Source of the DNA: Bryobacterales bacterium
GTDB lineage: Bacteria > Acidobacteriota > Terriglobia > Bryobacterales > Bryobacteraceae
Length of the DNA: 5,126 bases
NCBI GenBank assembly: GCA_003142355.1
Contig: PLMF01000199.1
Span: 1 to 5,126 of the forward strand
Reading direction: 5' to 3'
Below are positions 1 through 5,126 of the stretch, piece after piece. The position numbers and the translations under genes are program-made. Within the stretch, counting starts at the first letter, position 1; each line of letters opens with the position of its first letter. Under the pieces are notes generated by a model that made no database searches, had not been told where the DNA came from, and worked only from the letters and a program-made list of their open reading frames with translations.

Positions 1-273
1 TTCGAGGGCATCCACGAGAAACTGTTCGTCTGCAGCGATGCTCCCGGGTTCGCCTGCACCAGCGGCCGGGAAATTGATTTCGAGTTGCCGCCGCAGCCTG
101 GTTACGCCGGCGCCTCCACGGTCCATTTCCTGACGGACCTCGCCGGGGCGATCCGTACCGGCGCGTCTCCGGCGATCACCGGCGAGGATGGGTTGCGGGC
201 GCTCGAAGTGGTGGAAGCGATCTACCAATCCGCCGAAAGCGGCAGGGCCGTGCGGCCCGTTCGGCGCCTCTGA
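1..273 (+). CDS. Gfo/Idh/MocA-family oxidoreductase, C-terminal fragment
   Basis: The reading frame is open from the first base to a TGA at 271-273, giving the last 90 residues of a protein whose start lies outside the window. The end matches the usual C-terminus of Gfo/Idh/MocA dehydrogenases: a segment HFLTDLAGAIRTGASPAITG followed by a helix, EDGLRALEVVEAIYQSAESG, and a short basic tail. In this family that helix follows the substrate-binding beta-sheet domain; the N-terminal Rossmann NAD(P)-binding domain is not visible here. Family members are NAD(P)-dependent dehydrogenases, mostly acting on sugars, inositols or related polyols, in the cytoplasm or, when they carry a Tat signal, outside it. 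The gene converges on the sugar-phosphate operon and is probably a separate transcription unit. The substrate cannot be inferred from this fragment. The family call is by eye but the C-terminal helix is characteristic. Confidence 0.8.
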   Translation, partial: FEGIHEKLFVCSDAPGFACTSGREIDFELPPQPGYAGASTVHFLTDLAGAIRTGASPAITGEDGLRALEVVEAIYQSAESGRAVRPVRRL

Positions 274-295
274 GCGCCACAGCCTGACGGCCCAC

Positions 296-319
296 GGCCC
301 CGGTGATCCCGGCCGGGCC
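296..319. terminator. GC-rich imperfect hairpin in the convergent gap
   Basis: GGCCC at 296-300 can pair with GGGCC at 315-319, and GG at 302-303 with CC at 313-314, leaving C301 bulged and a nine-base loop. It starts 23 bases after the stop of the oxidoreductase gene, so it could help end that transcript. There is no T-run on either side, so it does not fit a standard intrinsic terminator, and in GC-rich DNA such hairpins arise by chance. Confidence 0.25.
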
Positions 320-320
320 T

Positions 321-344
321 CCACAAGAACCGCCACCGGCGGCT
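321..344 (-). terminator. possible intrinsic terminator of the five-gene operon
   Basis: Read on the minus strand, CCGCC (342-338) and GGCGG (334-330) form a five-pair GC stem closed by the triloop GGT (337-335). A G-T wobble and an A-T pair can extend it to seven pairs. The T-rich stretch TTCTTG follows at once. The hairpin begins just after the TAA of the SIS gene (351-353), where the operon should end. The T-tract is short and interrupted, so termination would be weak; I treat this as plausible only. Confidence 0.4.
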
Positions 345-350
345 GCGTCC

Positions 351-908
351 TTACTTTTCGACGTCCATGAAGTAATAGGCGATCATGTGGCAGACGATCA
401 TGTGGGCATCTTCGATGCGGCCCATGTGGGGCACGGGCACCCGGATGTCGAGCTGGGCCTTGGGGCCGAGCTTGCCGCCATCGCGGCCAGTGAGGGCCAG
501 CGTGCGGCAGCCGAGTTCGTTGGCGTAGTCCATGGCGCGGAGGACGTTGGGCGAGTTGCCGGAGCCGCTGATGCCCATAAAGAGATCGCCGGGCTGGGCG
601 AAATTCTTGAGCTGCTCGACGAAGACCGCGTCGTAGCCGACATCGTTGGCATAGGCGGTGAGCGTGGCTAACTGGTCGGTGAGAGCCATGATGCGGAAGC
701 GCGAATGGCGGTTGAAGCTCGCGCCTTTGACGATGTCGCAGGCGAAGTGAGAGGCGATGGCAGCGCTGCCGCCGTTGCCGCACACGAAGATGTGCCGGCC
801 GGCGGCGCGGGCGTCCTTGAACCATTCGATGGCCTGGTTCACTTTGGCCAGATCAATAGCCTCGATCGCCTGCAGGAGGTCGGTTCTGTAACCTTGCGGA
901 AAAGTCAT
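351..908 (-). CDS. GmhA-like SIS-domain sugar-phosphate isomerase
   Basis: A 185-residue, single-SIS-domain protein close in length to phosphoheptose isomerase GmhA (about 190), which converts sedoheptulose 7-phosphate to D-glycero-D-manno-heptose 7-phosphate in the cytoplasm. Visible motifs are the phosphate loop CGNGGSAA (43-50), HFACDIVKG (54-62), the second phosphate-binding loop GISGSGNS (112-119), LTGRDGGKL (139-147), and a C-terminal helix with GRIEDAHMIVCH (163-174). By-eye comparison with E. coli GmhA puts His54, Asp58, Glu166 and His174 at the H61/E65/Q172/H180 active-site and metal positions, so two of the four differ, E to D and Q to E. The start is the ATG at 908, which shares ATGA with the stop of the ROK kinase gene. 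There is no strong ribosome binding site, so translation is probably coupled. It is the last gene of the operon. The family call is firm, but the heptose substrate is inferred, and DiaA-like or other ketose-phosphate isomerases are alternatives. Confidence 0.88.
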   Translation of the reverse strand: MTFPQGYRTDLLQAIEAIDLAKVNQAIEWFKDARAAGRHIFVCGNGGSAAIASHFACDIVKGASFNRHSRFRIMALTDQLATLTAYANDVGYDAVFVEQLKNFAQPGDLFMGISGSGNSPNVLRAMDYANELGCRTLALTGRDGGKLGPKAQLDIRVPVPHMGRIEDAHMIVCHMIAYYFMDVEK

Positions 909-1762
909 AAGGGTTTCCGTTGTTGGGCCAGCACCAGCGCTCCGTAGAGTACGCTGTCATCGCCCAGGGCCGCCGGCACGACCTCGATGCGCGCCGCCGA
1001 CCACCCTGTGATCTGCCGCCGCAATTCGACGCGCAACGGCGCGAAGAGCGGCTCGCCCGCTTTGGCGATGCCGCCGCCGATTACGATCCGCGCCGGGTTC
1101 AACAACATGATACACGTCTTGAGACCGAGCGCGAGATCGACCACATAGCGGCGGACGAATTCGGGATCGGCGAGAAGATCTTTGGCGCTGCGGCCATGGT
1201 CGCGCTCTATCCAAAGGCCGCTGCACATGCGCTCGAAGCAGCCTTGGGCGCCGCAGAGGCATTGCGGGCCATCGGGACGGATGGTGATATGGCCGATCTC
1301 GCCGGCGTAGGAATCGGCGCCTCGCCACACATTGCCTGCGGAGTAGATGCCGCCGCCGATGCCGGTGGAGAGCGTCAAGTAGAAGAGCGGATCGGCGCCT
1401 TGGCCGGCGCCGTGCGTAGCTTCGCCGATCGCGCCTACGTTGGCGTCGTTGTCCATGATTACCGGAATGCCAAGCTCGTTTTCCAGATGCGCCGTGAGCG
1501 GGAAATCGCGCCAGCCGCCCACGTGCGTCGAAAGCGCTACACGCTGGGCGGCGAAATCGACGGGACCGCCGAAGCCGACGCCGCAGTTGTCGAAGGTGAG
1601 GTCGGCTCGCCAGGCGCGGGTCATGGCGGCGAGCTGGGAGAGCATCCAGTCGCGACCGCCTTGTTTGTCGGTAGAGCGGGATTCGCGCCGGATGAGGCGG
1701 CCGTCCTGGAAAGCCGCGATGGAGAACTTCGTGCCGCCGATATCGATGGCCAGAGTGGTCAT
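905..1762 (-). CDS. ROK-family sugar kinase (glucokinase-like)
   Basis: A 285-residue ROK protein with no N-terminal helix-turn-helix, so a kinase and not a ROK repressor. Visible features are the ATP-phosphate loop DIGGTKFS (7-14), GVGFGGPVD (61-69), DNDAN (104-108) with Asp106 in the catalytic-base position, the second phosphate motif LSTGIGGGIY (131-140), EIGH (155-158), and the ROK zinc site CLCGAQGCFE (168-177), with Cys168, Cys170, Cys175 and His158 as the expected ligands. A glycine-rich IVIGGGIAKAG (226-236) closes the nucleotide site. Family members phosphorylate glucose, fructose, allose, N-acetylglucosamine or N-acetylmannosamine, normally at the C6 hydroxyl. All key residues are intact, so it should be active. 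The ATG at 1762 overlaps the preceding stop by ATGA and has GGAGG at 1773-1769, six bases upstream. It is a second sugar kinase in the operon beside the PfkB enzyme, which suggests one phosphorylates an entry sugar and the other a later intermediate. The exact substrate is unknown. Confidence 0.9.
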   Translation of the reverse strand: MTTLAIDIGGTKFSIAAFQDGRLIRRESRSTDKQGGRDWMLSQLAAMTRAWRADLTFDNCGVGFGGPVDFAAQRVALSTHVGGWRDFPLTAHLENELGIPVIMDNDANVGAIGEATHGAGQGADPLFYLTLSTGIGGGIYSAGNVWRGADSYAGEIGHITIRPDGPQCLCGAQGCFERMCSGLWIERDHGRSAKDLLADPEFVRRYVVDLALGLKTCIMLLNPARIVIGGGIAKAGEPLFAPLRVELRRQITGWSAARIEVVPAALGDDSVLYGALVLAQQRKPL

Positions 1763-2742
1763 AGCCGGCCTCCGGCGGCTTGGATCTCCGCTGGAGAAGC
1801 CGTGCCCGTGCCTTTCTTCATGATGGTGATGCCGGCTACCCGGTTCCCGAACCTGGATGCCGCGACCGGGTCGCGGGTTACGCGCAGGGCCACCGCTGTG
1901 CCGGCGGCGAAGCTGTCACCGGCTCCGCAGATGTCTACCGGATTCTCTACCGGATTGGTTTCGACCCAAGTTTCACCCTGGCTATCGAGGAGCAGGACGC
2001 CGCGGCTGCCGTGGGTCACGATCATGAGAGGAGCCTGCAACCGGCGGCGCAACTCCGCGTAGTCCAGGCGGCCCAACAGCGATAGGCAGGCCGTCTCCGC
2101 TTCCTGCTGATTGGGCTTGACGATCAAGTTGCGAAACTGCTCGATGCGGGCGCGGGAATCGGCCAGCATCACTTTCTCGGGATGGTCGAGAGCGAGATCG
2201 GCCAGCAGGTTCCGCAGCGCCGGCGTGACTACGCCGCCTTGGCTGGTCTCGGCCTGATCGCATACCAGGATCACATCGAAGGCATCGATGCTCTTCCGCA
2301 GGCGATCGAGGATGAGCCGCTCGACTGCGGCGGGGATGGGGTGAACGTTGATGAAATCGATGCGGGGCTTATCCTCTATGCCCGTGGACCGATTGATGAG
2401 CTTGGTATAGGTGAAGGTCTGGATGCCATCGCTGCGAACCGAGAGGCCGGAATCGATGCCGCGTTGGCTGAGGGCGCGAGACAGCTCGTCGCCATGGCCG
2501 TCGTGGCCGATGGCGCCGAGGACGGCTACGCGGCCGACGCCGAGGGCGGCGAGATTGTTGGCCACGGTGCCGCCGGCTCCGGGCGTGACTTCGACGGAGA
2601 CGACGGCGGTGCGCGGGATGCCGGTCTCACGGGACGGCTCGGCGGCGGAGGGATCGTAGGTACACCAGCGGTCCAAACAGATATCGCCGACGACCAGCGC
2701 GGCGAGCCGGGGCAGCGCGTCGAGGATCTCTGCGGTGGTCAT
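1759..2742 (-). CDS. PfkB-family carbohydrate kinase, HldE/RfaE domain-I-like
   Basis: A 327-residue ribokinase-fold kinase that most resembles the N-terminal kinase domain of HldE (RfaE), which phosphorylates D-glycero-beta-D-manno-heptose 7-phosphate at C1. Visible are VVGDICLDRW (17-26), the substrate-side motif TPGAGGTVANNLAALG (53-68), an NRST...PRIDF segment (118-130) placed like the NQQLIRLDF of HldE, KPNQQEAE (209-216), VTHGSRG (242-248), the anion-hole and catalytic motif GAGDSF (273-278) with Asp276 as base, and KKGTGTASPAEI (309-320) near the C-terminus. Unlike bifunctional HldE it has no nucleotidyltransferase domain. I chose the ATG at 2742 over an in-frame GTG at 2763 because it forms an ATGA overlap with the upstream stop and has GGAGG at 2751-2747. 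A 12-base in-frame duplication (NPVE-NPVD) sits just before the active-site motif. The PfkB call is firm; heptose-phosphate specificity is inferred from resemblance and from the neighbouring GmhA-like gene. Confidence 0.88.
   Translation of the reverse strand: MTTAEILDALPRLAALVVGDICLDRWCTYDPSAAEPSRETGIPRTAVVSVEVTPGAGGTVANNLAALGVGRVAVLGAIGHDGHGDELSRALSQRGIDSGLSVRSDGIQTFTYTKLINRSTGIEDKPRIDFINVHPIPAAVERLILDRLRKSIDAFDVILVCDQAETSQGGVVTPALRNLLADLALDHPEKVMLADSRARIEQFRNLIVKPNQQEAETACLSLLGRLDYAELRRRLQAPLMIVTHGSRGVLLLDSQGETWVETNPVENPVDICGAGDSFAAGTAVALRVTRDPVAASRFGNRVAGITIMKKGTGTASPAEIQAAGGRL
1769..1773 (-). promoter_or_regulatory. ribosome binding site of the ROK kinase gene
   Basis: On the minus strand GGAGG lies six bases before the ATG at 1762, inside the last codons of the PfkB kinase gene. 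It supports that start, which also forms an ATGA overlap with the upstream stop codon. Confidence 0.75.
1934..1956. repeat. 12-bp in-frame tandem duplication in the kinase gene
   Basis: The 11-mer TCTACCGGATT occurs at 1934-1944 and again at 1946-1956, a period of 12 bases. On the coding (minus) strand it gives two tetrapeptides, NPVE and NPVD, directly before the ICGAGDSF active-site motif of the PfkB kinase. It keeps the reading frame. It may be a recent slippage event or simply a tolerated loop feature. Confidence 0.7.
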
Positions 2743-3722
2743 GCTCCCTCCCGAAGCGGGCACTCCAGAATCGCCCGCCGGAGAGCGGGGAAGGTGGCGC
2801 GGTGATCGCCACGGAAATAGAAGCTGGAGCCGCCGTCGGCGACGGTACGCACGAGGATCGTCTTGTACGGCCGGAAATAGTAGCCAGGATTGGTTTTGGG
2901 AAGCTCTTGCTGGATGTTGTCGCCGATGGGGAGGAGGTCGAAGACGGCGGTCGTGAAATCGCGGATGACGCGGCCCTGCTGGCGTGCGACGTTGCGGCTC
3001 ATGGCGAGCGCTTTGAGGTAGACTTCAGGCGCCATGACGGCGGAGCCGAAGCTGAGCAAGACGCCGCCTTCGAGCCGCTCCACGGCGGCGGCGAAGATCA
3101 GGAAGTCGCGATAGCTGGCGGCGCCGAGAGCGGCGCCGTCGCAGTTGGGATGTTCGTGCAGAATGTCGTAGCCGACGCCGACGTGAACCGTGACCGGGAC
3201 CGAGCAACGCCAGGCGGCGGCCAGGACGCTGAGATCGCGATGGGGATAATCGCTCGACTCGATGCGCCGGCCGATATTCTCGCCCAGGCCGAGGGAGAGG
3301 CGGGCGGCCTCGGCGATCCAGTCGTTGAGCTCGCCGGTTTCGCGCCAGAGGCCGAATTCGCCGGTGCGGATGTAGCGCGCGACGCTCTCGGTGGTGGCCC
3401 CGATGCGGGCCAGCTCATAATCGTGGATGGCGCCGGCGCCGTTGAGGGCGATGTGGTCGATGAAGCCGCGCGCGACCAGGTCGATGATCTGGCGATTGAC
3501 GCCGGCCCGGAGCACGTGCGCGCCCATCATGAGGATGCGGGCCGCGCCACGCTGGCGCGCGGAGGCCACCCGCTCGGCCACCTCGGCCAGTCGCGGGTCG
3601 GCATAGGGGACCGGCGCTTCCTCCAGCGCCAGCCAATGATCCAGGGTGAGATCATGCACGCGCTCGGCCAGCGGTTTGACAACCAGGCGCGAGCGGTCGA
3701 AGACGGGATATTTACTCTCCAT
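2739..3722 (-). CDS. deoxyhypusine-synthase-like protein of unknown function
   Basis: A 327-residue soluble protein whose core resembles the deoxyhypusine synthase (DHS) fold. By eye, MMGAHVLRAGVNRQIIDLVA (65-84) and the following FIDHIALNGAGAIHDYE (87-103) line up with the DHS region of SNLxSSGxRxxIRYL and VTTAGGVEED. SVLAAAWRCSVPVTVHVG (165-182) plus DILHEHPN (186-193) match the segment ending in IPVFSPALTDGS and its histidine loop. GGVLLSFGSAVMAPEVYLKA (219-238) matches the GGGVVKHH strand, and GDHRATFPALRRAIL (305-319) the C-terminal ADASLVFPLLV. DHS is NAD-dependent and transfers aminobutyl from spermidine through an active-site lysine in GGGVVKHH; here Met230 falls at that position, so classical DHS or homospermidine synthase chemistry is unlikely. 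I chose the ATG at 3722, which overlaps the HAD gene by 11 bp, because the 78 residues upstream in frame only mirror the HAD gene. No clear ribosome binding site is seen. The operon suggests a role in sugar-phosphate metabolism, but the reaction is unknown. Confidence 0.72.
   Translation of the reverse strand: MESKYPVFDRSRLVVKPLAERVHDLTLDHWLALEEAPVPYADPRLAEVAERVASARQRGAARILMMGAHVLRAGVNRQIIDLVARGFIDHIALNGAGAIHDYELARIGATTESVARYIRTGEFGLWRETGELNDWIAEAARLSLGLGENIGRRIESSDYPHRDLSVLAAAWRCSVPVTVHVGVGYDILHEHPNCDGAALGAASYRDFLIFAAAVERLEGGVLLSFGSAVMAPEVYLKALAMSRNVARQQGRVIRDFTTAVFDLLPIGDNIQQELPKTNPGYYFRPYKTILVRTVADGGSSFYFRGDHRATFPALRRAILECPLREGA
2747..2751 (-). promoter_or_regulatory. ribosome binding site of the PfkB kinase gene
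   Basis: Within a purine run, GGAGG on the minus strand lies four bases before the ATG at 2742, near the end of the preceding gene. The match decides the start: the in-frame GTG at 2763 has no comparable site and would extend the overlap by seven codons. Confidence 0.7.
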
Positions 3723-4521
3723 TTGGAAATAGGGAAGCCAGCAATTGTTCCTGGCAGAGGAAGTTGGGAATGATGAAATCGGCTCCGACACTGGTGAGGC
3801 GCCGGCGCTTCCACTCGTCGACGGTCTGGCAGGCGGGCTCGTCGGTGGCCACTCCGACGGCGACTCCGCCCACTTCCTTGACATTTTCAATCTCGACGTA
3901 GCCATCTCCGAAGCACAGAAACTGGTCGCCGCGGCATTCGGCGCTGGCGATGACACGCTGGATCAGGATCTTCTTGGAAAAACTCTGGTAATCGTCGAGG
4001 GCGCCGTAGATACCGCCATCGAAGTAACGTTCGACGTCGAGCAGGCGCGCTTCGTGGCGCATGAACTCCTCATCGGTGCCGCTGGCGAGGTACAGCTTCA
4101 AGCCGCGCGCCCGCAGTGCTTCGAGGAAAGCCCGGGCGCCCGGGACGAGGTATTTTTCGGGAGAGCCGCCTTGGGCGAGGTCGTCGAGGCGGTGGCGGAT
4201 TTTCCGGTGGAGGCGCCCCAGATAGATGCGCTTGTACTCCAGCGGATCGAGGGCCTTGCCGCCATAGCCGCGGACCCGATCGGCAAACTCGATCATCTGG
4301 TAGATGGTCTGCTTCCCGGTGAGGCGGCCGACACTCTCCTCGACCATCGCACGGAGTTGTTTCACGGACTCGCCGGTATCGAGACCGGCGAGAGTTTCCA
4401 CCATCATGGGAATCATCACCTCCATCCAGCCGGATCGGATGAGGGAGATGGTGCCGTCGAAATCAAAGAGGCAGACCCGGGCGTTTCGGGCGGAAACACC
4501 CGGGTGGAGTTGTTCGACCAT
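3712..4521 (-). CDS. HAD-superfamily phosphatase with helical cap
   Basis: A 269-residue HAD hydrolase, first gene of the operon. Motif I is DFDGT (20-24) with nucleophile Asp20 and acid/base Asp22. Motif II is ASGTDEEF (146-153), with Ser147 in the usual Ser/Thr position. The motif III lysine is probably Lys183 or Lys184, and motif IV is CFGDGYVEI (203-211) with Asp206 and Glu210. Between motifs I and II lie about 120 mostly helical residues, a C1-type cap as in phosphoglycolate phosphatase and beta-phosphoglucomutase relatives, suiting a small phosphorylated substrate. It is cytoplasmic, with no signal or membrane segment. It is larger than and unlike GmhB (about 190 residues, no cap domain of this kind), so if it dephosphorylates a heptose bisphosphate it would replace GmhB non-orthologously. 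The ATG at 4521 is the first good start, with no clear ribosome binding site. Phosphomutase activity is an alternative to phosphatase. Confidence 0.88.
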   Translation of the reverse strand: MVEQLHPGVSARNARVCLFDFDGTISLIRSGWMEVMIPMMVETLAGLDTGESVKQLRAMVEESVGRLTGKQTIYQMIEFADRVRGYGGKALDPLEYKRIYLGRLHRKIRHRLDDLAQGGSPEKYLVPGARAFLEALRARGLKLYLASGTDEEFMRHEARLLDVERYFDGGIYGALDDYQSFSKKILIQRVIASAECRGDQFLCFGDGYVEIENVKEVGGVAVGVATDEPACQTVDEWKRRRLTSVGADFIIPNFLCQEQLLASLFPNGE

Positions 4522-4630
4522 AAGAGTATCAGCACCATTGTAAGAGGGAACCAGGATCGCCGGAAATTGAGATTCCGCTCACGGTCCGCCAGCAGCGCTT
4601 GCAACTTGCTACATTAGTTGGCCGAACGCT
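4522..4630. promoter_or_regulatory. divergent intergenic region, likely promoters for both sides
   Basis: These 109 bases separate the five-gene operon from the oppositely transcribed DUF1080 gene, so both promoters should lie here or inside the facing genes. On the operon side TACAAT (4542-4537, minus) is a five-of-six match to a sigma-70 -10 box, but it has only a poor -35 (TTTCCG or TTCCGG near 4566-4560) and would give a leader of about eight bases. That would agree with the missing ribosome binding site. On the DUF1080 side I see no convincing -35/-10 pair, only a weak TACATT at 4610-4615. No clear operator palindrome is seen. Confidence 0.3.
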
Positions 4631-5126
4631 ATGCGTACCCTACTCATCCTTTCTCTACTGGCGGCGTGTCCCGCCTTTTCCGCCGATCAGGACTACAACG
4701 GCAGATGGGACATCACCACCGCAACCGGCTCGCGGGCGTGGTGGCTCGAACTGACGGGCGTCGGAACGCCGAATCCCGCCGGCAAATTCGTGAGCGCTTA
4801 TGGCGGCGACCTGAACAAGATCGACACCATCGGCGTTCAAAACGGCGAACTGCACTTTACCATTCTGGCTCCCAAGCCGGATCCAGCGCGGCAGCGAAAG
4901 GCGAACCAACCCCCGCCCCGCAATTCGTTATTCATCGCGCGCCTCACCGGCGGAAAGCTGGAGGGATCCCTCGAGTTGGAGGGTAAGGGCGGGCCACCCA
5001 CCAAGTGGACGGGCGTCCGGGCTCCTGCGATCAAGGACAAGGACGACGGCACCTGGAAGAAGGGCCAGCCCATCGCGCTCTTCAATGGAAAGGACATCAC
5101 CGGCTGGAAGGCGTTGAACCCGGCCG
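4631..5126 (+). CDS. exported DUF1080 (3-keto-disaccharide hydrolase-like) protein, N-terminal part
   Basis: The frame starting at ATG 4631 is open to the window end, giving 165 residues of a longer protein. Residues 1-18 form a short hydrophobic export signal, MRTLLILSLLAACPAFSA. Residues 22-80 look like a small beta-rich domain (YNGRWDIT, RAWWLELTGVG, KFVSAYGGD, NGELHFTIL), seen ahead of the catalytic-type domain in similar proteins. After a proline/lysine-rich stretch, IALFNGKDITGWKALNPA (148-165) is the hallmark opening of DUF1080, a concanavalin-like jelly-roll domain now named 3-keto-disaccharide hydrolase. The rest of that domain lies beyond the window. It should act outside the cytoplasm on carbohydrate. 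LAAC (10-13) is also a perfect lipobox, so it could be a lipoprotein anchored at Cys13, although the signal would be unusually short. No ribosome binding site is obvious before the ATG. A competing frame from 4618 lacks any recognisable feature. Confidence 0.85.
   Translation, partial: MRTLLILSLLAACPAFSADQDYNGRWDITTATGSRAWWLELTGVGTPNPAGKFVSAYGGDLNKIDTIGVQNGELHFTILAPKPDPARQRKANQPPPRNSLFIARLTGGKLEGSLELEGKGGPPTKWTGVRAPAIKDKDDGTWKKGQPIALFNGKDITGWKALNPA

Noticed and set aside
351..908. Assigning the symbol gmhA
   Set aside because: Two of four key positions differ from E. coli GmhA and the pathway is atypical, so a symbol would overstate what the sequence shows.
920..2062. A 380-codon plus-strand open frame opposite the two kinase genes
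   Set aside because: It lies antisense to two genes with clear ROK and PfkB motifs, is rich in Ala, Gly, Asp and Glu without any recognisable domain, and is the sort of long stop-free shadow expected in GC-rich coding DNA.
2739..3722. Calling this gene a true deoxyhypusine or homospermidine synthase
   Set aside because: The lysine of the GGGVVKHH motif is missing by eye alignment, and no polyamine gene is nearby, so only a fold-level name is justified.
2802..3773. A 323-codon plus-strand open frame opposite the DHS-like gene
   Set aside because: Low-complexity Ala/Gly/Asp/Glu composition and no motifs. The minus-strand frame has a fold-level match, operon-style overlaps and a ribosome binding site for the gene after it.
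3723..3956. N-terminal extension of 78 residues for the DHS-like protein
   Set aside because: The extension is Ser/Pro/Ala-rich and read entirely within the well-supported HAD gene in another frame. The ATG at 3722 gives a sensible N-terminus and a typical short overlap.
3745..4617. A 290-codon plus-strand open frame opposite the HAD gene
   Set aside because: Antisense to a gene with all four HAD motifs; it would end just before the DUF1080 start but has no recognisable domain.
4618..4986. A 122-codon plus-strand open frame overlapping the DUF1080 gene
   Set aside because: Arg/His-rich with no motif. The frame from 4631 has an export signal and the DUF1080 signature and stays open to the window end.

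Overview
The window is GC-rich and densely coded. It looks like part of a soil- or sediment-type bacterial chromosome with many sugar-metabolism genes. A Gfo/Idh/MocA oxidoreductase and a secreted DUF1080 (3-keto-disaccharide hydrolase-like) protein flank the centre. Both families are strongly expanded in Acidobacteriota (Bryobacterales/Solibacter type), Planctomycetota and Verrucomicrobiota. I favour an acidobacterium, but this is inference from gene content, not a taxonomic marker.

Layout: positions 1-273 (+) hold the 3' end of a Gfo/Idh/MocA-family dehydrogenase. A 77-bp convergent gap follows, with GC-rich hairpins. From 4521 down to 351, everything on the minus strand is one tight five-gene operon. 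In transcription order it is: HAD phosphatase (4521-3712), a deoxyhypusine-synthase-like protein of unknown function (3722-2739), a PfkB/HldE-domain-I-like sugar kinase (2742-1759), a ROK sugar kinase (1762-905) and a GmhA-like SIS sugar-phosphate isomerase (908-351). The first junction overlaps by 11 bp; the next three are identical ATGA start/stop overlaps, which implies translational coupling. A 109-bp divergent gap (4522-4630) separates the operon from the start of the DUF1080 protein (4631 to the window end, +), which has an export signal.

How the genes may work together: a sedoheptulose-7-phosphate-isomerase-like SIS protein, an HldE-type kinase and a HAD phosphatase are the three activities that make heptose 1-phosphate in the ADP- and GDP-heptose pathways. 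The operon therefore reads as a heptose-like sugar-phosphate pathway. It differs from the textbook route in four ways: no nucleotidyltransferase is present, there is a second (ROK) kinase, the HAD enzyme is a larger capped type than GmhB, and a deoxyhypusine-synthase-fold protein that appears to lack the catalytic lysine is embedded in it. This last protein is the most interesting object in the window. The substrate and end product cannot be read from the sequence.

No RNA genes, mobile elements, CRISPR arrays or large repeats were seen, and no stretch longer than 109 bp lacks a gene.
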